A stretch of 64,000 nt of DNA, from positions 265,143 through 329,142 of the forward strand of contig NZ_FQXP01000006.1 of NCBI RefSeq assembly GCF_900130005.1, given 5' to 3'. A model generated the notes under the pieces. That model made no database searches and had not been told where the DNA came from. It worked only from the letters and a program-made list of their open reading frames with translations. Within the stretch, counting starts at the first letter, position 1, and each line of letters starts with the position of its first letter. Below are positions 54,593-63,553 of the stretch, piece after piece. Made by a program: the position numbers and the translations under genes. Source of the DNA: Clostridium collagenovorans DSM 3089 (lineage in GTDB: Bacteria > Bacillota > Clostridia > Clostridiales > Clostridiaceae).

Positions 54593-55213
54593 ATGGAAGG
54601 GAAAACCCATGTTGGATTAGGTATTTTTGCTTATGTATTTTCTTGGGGAAAATTACCCGGGAAATTTAACATAATAGGTCTAATAATAGCGGCAATAATA
54701 GCATTACTTCCAGATATCGACCACCCTAAGGGCATAATTAATCAATATATACTGCCTATAAAAGATAAAACTACAAAAATGTTTATTTATATATGTATAG
54801 CTAGTGTAATTTTGTGGCTAGATTACAATTATTTTAAGGAACCAGCACTACAATGCTTAAGTATGTTTTTATTTTGCGCTGGCGTAAACTCTCATAGAAA
54901 CGGAATAAGTCATAGTTTAGCTGGTCTTACTATATTTACTGTTATAGCATCTTATTTTGGAGAAAAGTATAATGCAGACTTTGTAGTAACTGCTGTATTT
55001 TTAGGATACGGAAGTCATTTAATAGGAGACATGTTTACTAAGCATGGGGTCCCTTTATTATATCCTTTTAGCAACAAAAAGTATAAAATGCCTTTAACCT
55101 ATAAGGTTGGATCAAAGGATGGAAAGTTAATAGAAAAATTTTTATTACTAGCTATCTTTGGATATATACTTTACATTCTAACTGGACCGGAAAGGATGAT
55201 GTGGTATGTTTGA
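54593..55213 (+). CDS. YdjM/LexA-binding-type metal-dependent membrane hydrolase
   Basis: The protein has 206 residues behind AAGGAGAAA. It has four or five membrane segments. Conserved polar residues lie at their edges: GKTHVGLG at the N-terminus, LLPDIDHPKG, the SHRNGISHSLAG stretch and GSHLIGDMFTKHG. This His/Asp pattern defines the DUF457 (YdjM) family of predicted membrane-bound metal-dependent hydrolases, whose substrate is unknown. It overlaps the uvrC start by 8 bases, so the two are co-translated. Confidence 0.85.
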   Translation: MEGKTHVGLGIFAYVFSWGKLPGKFNIIGLIIAAIIALLPDIDHPKGIINQYILPIKDKTTKMFIYICIASVILWLDYNYFKEPALQCLSMFLFCAGVNSHRNGISHSLAGLTIFTVIASYFGEKYNADFVVTAVFLGYGSHLIGDMFTKHGVPLLYPFSNKKYKMPLTYKVGSKDGKLIEKFLLLAIFGYILYILTGPERMMWYV

Positions 55214-57086
55214 TTTTGAATATCAGTTAAAAATTTTACCTGATAAACCTGGAGTATATTTTATGAAAAACTCCTTAGGTGAGGTTATATATGTTGGAAA
55301 AGCTAAGGTTTTAAAAAATAGAGTTAGGCAATATTTTCAGAGTAATAAAAATCATGGTGAGAAGGTTAAAGCCATGGTTAAGCATATTGCAGAGTTTGAG
55401 TATATAGTAACTGATTCTGAAGTTGAAGCACTTATATTAGAGTGTAATTTAATTAAGAAATATAGTCCAAGATACAATATTTTATTAAAGGATGATAAAT
55501 ATTATCCTTTTATTAAAATAACCATAAAAGAGGAGTTTCCTAGAGTATTTATTACTAGAAACTTTGTTAATGATGGAGCTAAATATTTAGGACCATATAC
55601 TGATGGAAAAGCGGTATATGATATTATGGAATTGATAAAAAAAATATTTCCTTTAAGAACATGTAAAAAGAATATAAAGGAAACTAATAAGCCAGATAGA
55701 CCATGTTTAAATTATCATATTGGAAAATGCTTATCTCCTTGTGGTAAACATATTTCAAGAGAAGAGTATGGAAAGAAAATCAAAGAGATAATGGATTTAT
55801 TAAATGGAAAGAATAAGTCTATAGTTGAAGAATTAAAGAAAGAAATGAGTATTGCCTCAGAAAATCTTAATTTTGAAGAGGCAGCACAATTAAGAGATAA
55901 GATTTTAGCAATAGAAAAGATTTCAGAAAGACAAAGAATAGTTTCTGATAACTTTAATAATGAAGATTTTATAGATTTTTATAAGGATGAGAAGGATACC
56001 TGTGTGCAAATTTTCTTCCAACGTGATGGAAAAATAACAGGTAGAGAGCACTTTACTCTTGAGAATACAGCAGATATAGAGGATGGAGAAGTACTTACAG
56101 AATTTATAAAGGGGTTCTATGGAGGTACAGCATTTATTCCTAAGAATATATATGTATCAGTTTTAAATGATGAAGAGATTATAGCTCAGTGGCTTTCTCT
56201 AAAGGCTGGATACAAAGTTAATATAAAGGTTCCGCAAATTGGAGAAAAGAGAAAAGTTTTAGAAATGGTAAAAAATAATGCCAAAATTACCTTGGAGCAA
56301 TTCAAGGAGAAGATCGCCTTGGATAAAGCTATTCAGGATAAAGCTTTGCAGGAATTAAGAGATGCAGCAGGATTAGAAGAGATTCCTAAGAGGATAGAAT
56401 CCTATGATATATCTAATATAATGGGTATGGATTCAGTAGGAAGTATGGTTGTATTTGAAAATGGAAAGCCTAAGAATAGTGATTATAGAAGATTTAAAAT
56501 AAATACTGTTCAAGGTGCAAATGATTATGATAGTATGCGTGAAATATTACAAAGAAGATTTACTCATGGACTTGATGAAATAAGAAAACTTCAAGAAAAT
56601 GAAATGAATATAGATGCAACTAAGTTTTCTATGTTCCCAGACTTAATCCTAATGGATGGAGGAAAAGGGCAAGTTAATATAGCTTTAGAGGTTTTAAATG
56701 AATTAAATATAAGAATTCCTGTTTGTGGCATGGTTAAGGATGATAAACATAGGACAAGAGGATTAATTTGTGATAATATAGAAGTTCCATTAAAAAATAA
56801 TTCTCAAGCTATGCATTTAATTACAAGAATTCAAGATGAGGTTCATAGATTTGCTATAACATATCATAGAAGTTTAAGAGATAAGCGAACTTTATTATCT
56901 GTATTAGAAGGTATACCTAATATAGGAGAAAAAAGAAGAAGAGAACTTCTTAAGAAGTTTGGAAGTGTAGATAATATAAAGAAGGCTTCTTTGGAAGAAC
57001 TTATGGATACGCCTTCCATGACTGAAAAGTCTTCAATTAGTTTAATAGAATACTTTAAAGGAAATGTAGAGTATAATAAGATTTAA
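55206..57086 (+). CDS. uvrC: Excinuclease ABC subunit C (UvrC)
   Basis: The protein has 626 residues. The GIY-YIG nuclease is N-terminal (PDKPGVYFMKNSLGEVIYVG). A Cys cluster (CKKN, CLNYHIGKCLSPCG) is followed by the UVR motif (NFEEAAQLRDKI), the RNase H-like endonuclease domain (SYDISNIMGMDSVGSMVVF, then LILMDGGKGQ) and a tandem helix-hairpin-helix end (IPNIGEKRRRELLKKFGS). It makes both cuts in nucleotide excision repair with UvrAB, which are encoded at 37964-42766. The 8-base overlap with the YdjM-like gene is conserved-looking. Confidence 0.97.
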   Translation: MFDFEYQLKILPDKPGVYFMKNSLGEVIYVGKAKVLKNRVRQYFQSNKNHGEKVKAMVKHIAEFEYIVTDSEVEALILECNLIKKYSPRYNILLKDDKYYPFIKITIKEEFPRVFITRNFVNDGAKYLGPYTDGKAVYDIMELIKKIFPLRTCKKNIKETNKPDRPCLNYHIGKCLSPCGKHISREEYGKKIKEIMDLLNGKNKSIVEELKKEMSIASENLNFEEAAQLRDKILAIEKISERQRIVSDNFNNEDFIDFYKDEKDTCVQIFFQRDGKITGREHFTLENTADIEDGEVLTEFIKGFYGGTAFIPKNIYVSVLNDEEIIAQWLSLKAGYKVNIKVPQIGEKRKVLEMVKNNAKITLEQFKEKIALDKAIQDKALQELRDAAGLEEIPKRIESYDISNIMGMDSVGSMVVFENGKPKNSDYRRFKINTVQGANDYDSMREILQRRFTHGLDEIRKLQENEMNIDATKFSMFPDLILMDGGKGQVNIALEVLNELNIRIPVCGMVKDDKHRTRGLICDNIEVPLKNNSQAMHLITRIQDEVHRFAITYHRSLRDKRTLLSVLEGIPNIGEKRRRELLKKFGSVDNIKKASLEELMDTPSMTEKSSISLIEYFKGNVEYNKI

Positions 57087-57384
57087 AGACTAGAACTTAC
57101 TTTTAAAAAATAGTAAGATTATAATATAATATGCGGAGGATTAAGGTTTAATTTTTAGGATTATATGGGCATAATAAAAATAAAAGCTTTAATTTACAAA
57201 GCATATAAAACTACTTTAATATAGCTACTTAATTTTAAGAATTATCTTAGTATAAAGTAAGAAAGTTTTAATAGTAGCAAAATTCTAACATAAGATTGTT
57301 ATTGATATGTAACATGGTATAATAGCTATGAACATAAAAAAAACAGTGTGTCCTATTGATTTTATACGGATAGGAGGGAGACAA

Positions 57385-58149
57385 ATGGAAAGATTTTCAG
57401 TGGATTTACATACGCACAGTATTGTTAGCGGTCATGCTTATAATACTTTATTTGAGAATTTAGATTATTGTGCTAAAAATGATATAAGAGTATTGGGAAG
57501 TACAGAACATGGACCAAGTATGCCAGGTGCTCCACACTACTATTATTTTTCTAATATGAGAATATTACCTAGAGTTGTTAATGGTGTAATCTTGCTAAGA
57601 GGTTGTGAAGCTAATATAATTGATAGGGACGGTAATTTGGATATACAACCATGGTTACAAGAAGGGCTAGATTATGTTATAGCAAGTTTCCATGAACCTT
57701 GCATAAAGCCAGGTAATATTGATGAAAATACAGAGACTATTCTTAAGGTAATGGAAAATCCTTATGTAGATATTATAGGTCATTCAGGTAACCCTGCGTT
57801 TCCTATTCATTTAGAGGAATTCGTTAAAAAAGCTAAGGAAAAAAATAAAATAATAGAACTTAATAATAGTTCTTTTGTAACATCCAGAGCTGGTAGTGAA
57901 AAAAACTGTATTAAGATAGCAAAGCTTTGTAAGGAATATGGAGTAAGAGTAGTTGCAAATAGCGACGCTCATTATTGTGGTCAAATAGGAAAATTTGATG
58001 CAGTAAGAGAGGTATTAAAGGAAATTGCTATGCCAGAGGAACTTATAATCAATACAGATTATAAAGAAATTCTAAGATATTTAAAAGCAAAGGGGAAATT
58101 ACCTGAGCTTACAATTTTAAAGCATAGCGTAAAGTTTAATAAGGAATAA
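57385..58149 (+). CDS. PHP-domain phosphatase (YcdX-like)
   Basis: The protein has 254 residues from ATG 57385, set by AGGAGG 7 bases upstream; an in-frame ATG at 57328 precedes the site. Metal-binding motifs appear in order: DLHTHS, GSTEHGPS, ASFHEP, IIGHSG and VANSDAHY, giving the trinuclear centre of the PHP family. YcdX-type members hydrolyse small phosphate esters; the natural substrate is unclear. It is a single gene between uvrC and murB. Confidence 0.9.
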   Translation: MERFSVDLHTHSIVSGHAYNTLFENLDYCAKNDIRVLGSTEHGPSMPGAPHYYYFSNMRILPRVVNGVILLRGCEANIIDRDGNLDIQPWLQEGLDYVIASFHEPCIKPGNIDENTETILKVMENPYVDIIGHSGNPAFPIHLEEFVKKAKEKNKIIELNNSSFVTSRAGSEKNCIKIAKLCKEYGVRVVANSDAHYCGQIGKFDAVREVLKEIAMPEELIINTDYKEILRYLKAKGKLPELTILKHSVKFNKE

Positions 58150-58240
58150 ACGAAACTTAGTATAACTAGTTTAGCATTTTATAGTATATGTACATATACT
58201 AAGTATTGAAAATAATTTGCAAGTTTATAAGGAGTAAGGG

Positions 58241-59155
58241 ATGTTTCAAAAAGAAGTTTTTATACAAGGTCTTGAAGGAATATTAGAGAAATCTGATATA
58301 AATTTTGATGTTCCTATGAAAAATCATACAACTTTTAGAGTTGGTGGTAATGCTGAGATTTTTGTAACACCTGAGAGTTATGAAGAGGTAAGAAATATAA
58401 TTAAGCTTTGTAAAACTCATAATATGCCTTATTATATCTTTGGTAAGGGGTCAAACATATTAGTTAAAGATGGTGGTATAAAGGGTGTTGTAATTAAACT
58501 AACTAAATTAAAAAACATAAGCTTTGAGGAGAATAAGGCAATAGCTCAGTGTGGTGCTTCATTAATAGAAGTATCTCTAGCTGCTGCTGAGAAATCTTTA
58601 AAGGGATTAGAGTTTGCATCAGGTATACCGGGTACTGTAGGTGGAGCTGTTGCAATGAATGCTGGTGCTTATGATGGAGATATTTCTAAAGTAATAGAAA
58701 GTGCTTTAGTAATTGATGATAAAGGGAATATAATATCATTAAATAAAGAAGAATTAGAACTAACTTATAGAAATAGTATAGTTTCTAGAAAAGGATATAT
58801 TGTTTTAGAAGCAACATATTCATTAGAAAAGGGAGACTATGCAGAAATAAAAGAAAAGATAGCTGGATTCTCAAAAATGAGAAGAGAAAAGCAACCACTT
58901 GAATACCCTTCAGCTGGAAGTACTTTCAAAAGACCAGAAGGATATTTTGCAGGTAAGTTAATTCAGGATTCAGGATTAAAGGGATATTCTATTGGAGAAG
59001 CTCAGGTATCCGAAAAGCATTCAGGCTTTGTAATTAATAAAGGGAATGCAACAGCAACAGAGATTTTAGAGCTAATTCATAAGGTGCAAGATATAGTATA
59101 TAATGACTATAATGTAACCTTAGAAACTGAAGTTAAAATTTTAGGTGAAGATTAA
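58241..59155 (+). CDS. murB: UDP-N-acetylmuramate dehydrogenase (MurB)
   Basis: The protein has 304 residues behind AAGGAGTAAGG. The FAD-binding region has TTFRVGGNAEIFVTP and FGKGSNILV. GIPGTVGGAVAMNAGAYDGD is the family signature, and the C-terminal catalytic Ser/Glu region has EYPSAGSTFKRP and TLETEVKILG. It is type II (no Tyr loop), as in Firmicutes. It reduces enolpyruvyl-UDP-GlcNAc in peptidoglycan precursor synthesis. It lies next to rapZ - yvcK - whiA but is separated by a terminator. Confidence 0.96.
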   Translation: MFQKEVFIQGLEGILEKSDINFDVPMKNHTTFRVGGNAEIFVTPESYEEVRNIIKLCKTHNMPYYIFGKGSNILVKDGGIKGVVIKLTKLKNISFEENKAIAQCGASLIEVSLAAAEKSLKGLEFASGIPGTVGGAVAMNAGAYDGDISKVIESALVIDDKGNIISLNKEELELTYRNSIVSRKGYIVLEATYSLEKGDYAEIKEKIAGFSKMRREKQPLEYPSAGSTFKRPEGYFAGKLIQDSGLKGYSIGEAQVSEKHSGFVINKGNATATEILELIHKVQDIVYNDYNVTLETEVKILGED

Positions 59156-59193
59156 TTAGTTTGAAATAAGATTAAAAATTTATGTGATTTTAC

Positions 59194-59239
59194 AAAAATA
59201 ACTCTTTTTAAGTTTTACGCTTAAAAGAGTTATTTTTTT
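59194..59239 (+). terminator. Terminator after murB
   Basis: AAAAATAACTCTTTT(T)AAG at 59194-59212 pairs with 59220-59235, with one bulge, and a T-run follows. Confidence 0.8.
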
Positions 59240-59376
59240 GAAGTAAAATAGAATTTTAATTGAAATTTAGGAAAGCATATAGTATAAATAAACTTCATGC
59301 ATATTATAAAATATATGGGTAATTATGATATAATAAAAATGAAAATTAAATTACAAGGCAGAAGGGGGTAAGGCAT

Positions 59377-60261
59377 ATGAGATTTGTAATAATAACGGGT
59401 TTATCCGGTGCAGGTAAAACACAAGCTGTAAGAGCCTTCGAGGATTTAGGATACTTTTGCGTAGATAATTTGCCACCAACTTTAATTTCAAAGTTTGTAG
59501 AAGCATGTTCTAGAGGAGAAGGAAAAATAGAGAAAGTAGCTTTAGTAATAGATATTAGAGGGGGAGCTTTCTTTGACGATATAATAGAGAGTTTTAATAT
59601 ACTAAAAAACTTGGGACATAAATTAGAAGTACTTTATTTAGAAGCTCAAGATGAAGTTTTAGTAAAAAGATATAAAGAAACTAGAAGAAAACATCCATTA
59701 GCACCAGATGGAAGAATAACTACTGGAGTTTCGAAAGAAAAAGAAAAATTAAGAGAACTTAAGGATATGGCAGATAATATAATTGATACTTCTAAATTAT
59801 CTGCAAGACAGTTAAGAGAAAAAATAACTGAAATTTATGGAGAAGAGGGACAAATAGAAAAGGAATTGATGATTACTGTATTATCCTTTGGATTTAAATA
59901 TGGTATTCCTGTAGATGCTGACTTAGTATTTGATGTTAGATTTTTACCAAATCCTTTTTATATTAAAGAGCTTAAGCCATTCTCAGGTAATGATGCCTGT
60001 GTAAGTGATTACGTGGTTTCCTTTGATGAAACAAAAGAATTTTTAAATAAATTAAGTGATATGCTAGAGTTCTTAATTCCTTATTATAAAAAAGAGGGAA
60101 AGAGACAACTTATAGTGGCTATAGGATGTACAGGTGGTAGACATCGTTCAGTAACTATAGCTAATAAAATTTATAAAACATTACAAAGTAAATCCTACGC
60201 TGTAAGTATTGACCATAGAGATATTGAAGAGGATTTTAATAGAGGAGTTAGCAAGCTATGA
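59377..60261 (+). CDS. rapZ: RNase adapter / nucleotide-binding protein RapZ (YvcJ)
   Basis: The protein has 294 residues behind AGAAGGGGG. Walker A is GLSGAGKTQAV (8-18), followed by DNLPPTLI. The C-terminal domain has the conserved IGCTGGRHRSVTIAN motif that binds a signalling metabolite in characterised homologues. In Enterobacteria RapZ controls glmS through a small RNA; in Firmicutes (YvcJ) the role is less clear. It is the first gene of the rapZ - yvcK - whiA operon and overlaps yvcK by 4 bases. Confidence 0.95.
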   Translation: MRFVIITGLSGAGKTQAVRAFEDLGYFCVDNLPPTLISKFVEACSRGEGKIEKVALVIDIRGGAFFDDIIESFNILKNLGHKLEVLYLEAQDEVLVKRYKETRRKHPLAPDGRITTGVSKEKEKLRELKDMADNIIDTSKLSARQLREKITEIYGEEGQIEKELMITVLSFGFKYGIPVDADLVFDVRFLPNPFYIKELKPFSGNDACVSDYVVSFDETKEFLNKLSDMLEFLIPYYKKEGKRQLIVAIGCTGGRHRSVTIANKIYKTLQSKSYAVSIDHRDIEEDFNRGVSKL

Positions 60262-61580
60262 AGCTAAGTTTTTGGTTAAAGCATAAAATAGGAATTAAAA
60301 GATGGATATTCATGGGATTCCTATCACTTATGTTTATAATATGTGGAATGCTTATTGCTGTAACACCTAATAGTACACAAGAAAAGATAATACTATCATT
60401 GTTCTTTGTGTTATTAGGTAGTGTGGGTATTATTTTAGCTGCAATAAAGACAGTAAATGCTATAGTTAAAACAATAAACCTTGAAATGTGCAAGGGTAAG
60501 GTAAGCTCTAATGAAATAATGGGGAAAGTTATGGAAAAGAGGAGTTTATCTAAAGGGCCTAAAATAGTTGTAGTAGGTGGTGGAACAGGATTATCTACCA
60601 TGTTGAGAGGAATTAAAAAATATACATCTAATATTACTGCTATTGTAACCGTTGCTGATGATGGTGGTGGTTCTGGAGTTTTAAGGGAAGACTTAGGTAT
60701 GCTTCCCCCTGGAGATATCAGAAACTGTATTTTGGCTTTAGCTGATACAGAGCCTGTTATGGAAGAACTACTGCAATACAGGTTTAAAGATGGTGCATTA
60801 AAAGGACAAAGTTTTGGAAATTTATTTTTAGCAGCTATGGATGGAATATCAGATAATTTTATGGAAGCAGTTCAAAAAATGAGCTCAGTTTTAGCGGTAA
60901 CAGGAAATGTACTTCCAGTTACTTTAGAGAATGTTAAGATAAAAGCGGTCTTAGAAAATGGGAAAGTAGTACAAGGTGAATCTATAATTCCAAGTACAGC
61001 TTTACAAGAAAAAAGTAGTATAGATAAAATTGTTATGGAACCAGGGAATGCAGAAGCATTACCTGAGGCAGTTTCAGCAATTATGAATGCTGATGCAGTT
61101 ATATTAGGGCCAGGAAGTTTATATACAAGCGTTATTCCTAATTTACTAGTAGATGGTATTAGAGATGCATTAGAAAGCACCTTAGCTCTTAAGATGTACG
61201 TTTGTAATATAATGACTCAACCAGGGGAAAGTGATAATTATACAGTATCAGATCATGTGAAGGCTCTACAAAATCATGGTGGCAAATATATAATAGACGA
61301 TGTTATAGTAAATACTGGTGAAGTAAGTAAAGGACTTAGAGATAAGTATTTAGATAAGGGATCAGAATTAGTATTATTAGATAAGGATAAACTACAAGAA
61401 TTAGGTGTAGGAATTATACAAGGCAATTTTGTAAAAATAAAAAAAGGTTATTTAAGACATGACACAGAGAAGTTATCTGATATAATAATGAGTGCAATAT
61501 TAGAAAAAAACTTAGAGGATATGAAAAGTAGAGCTTATCTATCAAGTAAGTTAAAAGAAATAAAGAAAAGTAGGGAGTAG
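60258..61580 (+). CDS. yvcK: Gluconeogenesis / cell-shape factor YvcK with an added membrane-spanning N-terminus
   Basis: The protein has 440 residues, about 120 more than Bacillus YvcK. The extra part contains two hydrophobic segments (about 15-34 and 44-64) and a charged linker. The core starts at about 97 with PKIVVVGGGTGLSTMLRG and continues with VADDGGGSGVLRED, GDIRNCILALA and LGPGSLYTSVIPNLLV. The family binds UDP-sugars and is needed for growth on gluconeogenic carbon and for normal wall synthesis. The N-terminus would tether it to the membrane. ATG 60258 overlaps the rapZ stop. Confidence 0.93.
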   Translation: MKLSFWLKHKIGIKRWIFMGFLSLMFIICGMLIAVTPNSTQEKIILSLFFVLLGSVGIILAAIKTVNAIVKTINLEMCKGKVSSNEIMGKVMEKRSLSKGPKIVVVGGGTGLSTMLRGIKKYTSNITAIVTVADDGGGSGVLREDLGMLPPGDIRNCILALADTEPVMEELLQYRFKDGALKGQSFGNLFLAAMDGISDNFMEAVQKMSSVLAVTGNVLPVTLENVKIKAVLENGKVVQGESIIPSTALQEKSSIDKIVMEPGNAEALPEAVSAIMNADAVILGPGSLYTSVIPNLLVDGIRDALESTLALKMYVCNIMTQPGESDNYTVSDHVKALQNHGGKYIIDDVIVNTGEVSKGLRDKYLDKGSELVLLDKDKLQELGVGIIQGNFVKIKKGYLRHDTEKLSDIIMSAILEKNLEDMKSRAYLSSKLKEIKKSRE

Positions 61581-61588
61581 TAATAGTT

Positions 61589-62536
61589 ATGTCATTTTCA
61601 GCAAAAGTTAAAAGAGAAGCATGCAGAGTACCTATTACTAGCAAAGAAGAAGCCATTTCTGTTTTATCTGGTATTATGAAAGTAAGTGGCTCAATAGCTC
61701 TAGGAGCTAATAAGCAAGTAAGCTTTAAAGTAAATACAGAAAATGCTGCTATTGCTAGATTTATATTTAAGGTACTAAAAGAATATTTTGGTATACACAC
61801 TAGATTATTGGTTAGAAGAAGTAATTCTCTTAAGAAAAACAATGTGTATATGGTTGTTATAACAGAGGATATGAATGTAAAAGAGTTTTTAAAGGAAATA
61901 AGAGTTTTAGAGGAATCTGATAGTTTCATTGTAGACTACAGTATACCAAGTGAATTTATTGATACTGACGAAAAGCGTAAGGCATATATAAGAGGAGCAT
62001 TTTTAGGTGGGGGAAGTATAAGTAATCCTGAAAAAACTTATCATTTAGAATTTGTAACTCATAATGAAAAGTATGCTAACAATCTAAGTAGAGTTGTTAA
62101 TACCTACGGATTATTTTCTAAAGTAATTCAAAGAAAAAATAGTTTTGTAATATACATTAAAGAAGGAGAGCAAATAGTAGATGTATTAAACATCATAGGA
62201 GCTCATACATCTTTGTTATATTTAGAAAATGTTAGAATAATGAAAGAAATGAGAAATAACGTAAATAGATTAGTAAACTGTGAAACAGCTAATTTAAGTA
62301 AGACAGTTAATGCAGCTTGTAGACAAATAGAAAGTATTAAGCTTATAGAAAGAGAAATAGGACTTCAAAGGCTGCCACAGAATTTAAGGGAAATAGCAGA
62401 ACTTAGATTAAAGTATCCAGATGAAGCTCTTAAGGAATTAGGAATGATGCTTGATCCACCAGTAGGAAAGTCAGGAGTTAATCATAGACTAAGAAGAATA
62501 GAGAAAATAGCTGGAGAATTAAAAGGCGAGAAGTAA
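61589..62536 (+). CDS. whiA: DNA-binding regulator WhiA
   Basis: The protein has 315 residues. The N-terminal half is a degenerate LAGLIDADG fold (KRKAYIRGAFLGGGSISNP). The C-terminal helix-turn-helix has LPQNLREIAELRLKYPDEAL and ends in KSGVNHRLRRIEKIA. WhiA regulates sporulation in Streptomyces and affects division and chromosome segregation in Bacillus. It follows yvcK by 8 bases and is the last gene of the operon before the terminator 62707-62750. Confidence 0.95.
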   Translation: MSFSAKVKREACRVPITSKEEAISVLSGIMKVSGSIALGANKQVSFKVNTENAAIARFIFKVLKEYFGIHTRLLVRRSNSLKKNNVYMVVITEDMNVKEFLKEIRVLEESDSFIVDYSIPSEFIDTDEKRKAYIRGAFLGGGSISNPEKTYHLEFVTHNEKYANNLSRVVNTYGLFSKVIQRKNSFVIYIKEGEQIVDVLNIIGAHTSLLYLENVRIMKEMRNNVNRLVNCETANLSKTVNAACRQIESIKLIEREIGLQRLPQNLREIAELRLKYPDEALKELGMMLDPPVGKSGVNHRLRRIEKIAGELKGEK

Positions 62537-62706
62537 GACACTTATAAAGAAAGAAAAATTAAAATATAAAAGAAGTAAAGGTATAGATAAAGAGATTCAA
62601 AGATAAAAAATAAAGATAGAGATAAAGTACAAGATAAAAGAGAAGAGATTAAAATGTTATATAGAGTAAAGAAAATAACTAAAAGATAAGTAGTTGATTT
62701 AAAGTT

Positions 62707-62750
62707 AAAAACACCTAAGAGTAATAAGTTACTTTTAGGTGTTTTCTTGT
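62707..62750. terminator. Terminator between whiA and the small minus-strand gene
   Basis: A 17-bp stem (62707-62723 with 62728-62744, one G-U pair) with a 4-base loop is followed by TTCTTGTTTT. The A-run on its left makes it usable on the minus strand too. Confidence 0.75.
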
Positions 62751-62783
62751 TTTATTTAAATCGTACTGATATTTAATTTTTAT

Positions 62784-62939
62784 TTAGTCTTGTGCTTGAG
62801 GAACTGTTATAAAGCCGTCTGCATTTTCTTCTGATTTATCAAAGGAAATAGTTCCTTCGTCCTTAGTTTTTTTAGCGATATAAAGTAATGCTCCTGATAA
62901 TGCCCCTAAAATTAAAGCCTTTTTTGTAGTCTTTTTCAT
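62784..62939 (-). CDS. Small membrane-anchored protein (51 aa)
   Basis: I translated this frame by hand. ATG at 62939 follows GGAAGGAGTG, an excellent ribosome binding site. The 51-residue product starts MKKTTKKALILGALSGALLY, with a basic n-region and one hydrophobic segment, and ends in a Lys/Asp/Glu tail closing with ITVPQAQD. There is no lipobox or clear cleavage site. The terminator shared with whiA lies just downstream. No family is recognised. Confidence 0.7.
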   Translation of the reverse strand: MKKTTKKALILGALSGALLYIAKKTKDEGTISFDKSEENADGFITVPQAQD

Positions 62940-63327
62940 AAGATAACACTCCTTCCATGAAATATGTAATAAGAGAAACTAAAACAATAAATACTTTTAA
63001 AATTAAGCTTATTGAAATTCTATCCACATTATAAATTTTCTAATACCAATTTTCCATATAAAATATTTATTTTTTATTTTATAAAAGGTTATAAAAAACA
63101 AATATATGGATATAGCAAGTTGATTATAAAGGTACTTCATATAAGGCATTAAGCTAATATAATATTTAATTAAAAAATATATAAAAGCTTTAAAAGACTT
63201 TCTTATATATAGTATATAAAAAAAATTGTATAAAAAAAAGGGATTAAGTGTTAATAAAGTGAACTTTTTAAGTGAAAATTTTTAAAATAGAGATTTATGG
63301 TGTAAAATAGTAAAAAACATAAAAATA

Positions 63328-63362
63328 TAAGGAAACTATTATAAATAGTTTCCTTAATTTTT
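63328..63362. terminator. Hairpin, probable terminator
   Basis: TAAGGAAACTATT at 63328-63340 pairs perfectly with 63344-63356 around ATA. T-rich DNA follows on both strands, so it may end the rubrerythrin transcript or an unseen plus-strand RNA. Confidence 0.55.
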
Positions 63363-63442
63363 ATGTTTATGTGGAATTAAATAATGTATTTAATTAGAGG
63401 ACATAATAATATTATTTTAAATTATCGATATAAAGATTATAT

Positions 63443-63499
63443 ATAGTGTATAACCCCTATTTTTCACTGAGGGGGAAAAGATAAGTGGTTATACACTAT
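63443..63499. repeat. Inverted repeat with G/C-rich centre downstream of the rubrerythrin gene
   Basis: ATAGTGTATAACC at 63443-63455 pairs perfectly with 63487-63499. Inside, CC next to the stem can pair with part of the GGGGG at 63471-63475. It lies 55 bases beyond the stop codon of the minus-strand gene. It could be a stabilising 3' structure. Confidence 0.5.
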
Positions 63500-63553
63500 T
63501 AATATTCAATCCTTTATTTTATAGAAGGTGAATGACACTTCTAAATTAAGATT

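Larger units (their letters stand above)
62940..63553. other. Intergenic region before the rubrerythrin 3' end
   Basis: AT-rich DNA of 614 bases. It contains a strong hairpin at 63328-63362 and a nested inverted repeat at 63443-63499. The left part probably holds the promoter of the 51-residue gene. No further gene was found. Confidence 0.35.

Noticed and set aside
61414..61929. Long minus-strand ORF across yvcK-whiA
   Set aside because: It is a shadow of two well-recognised plus-strand genes.
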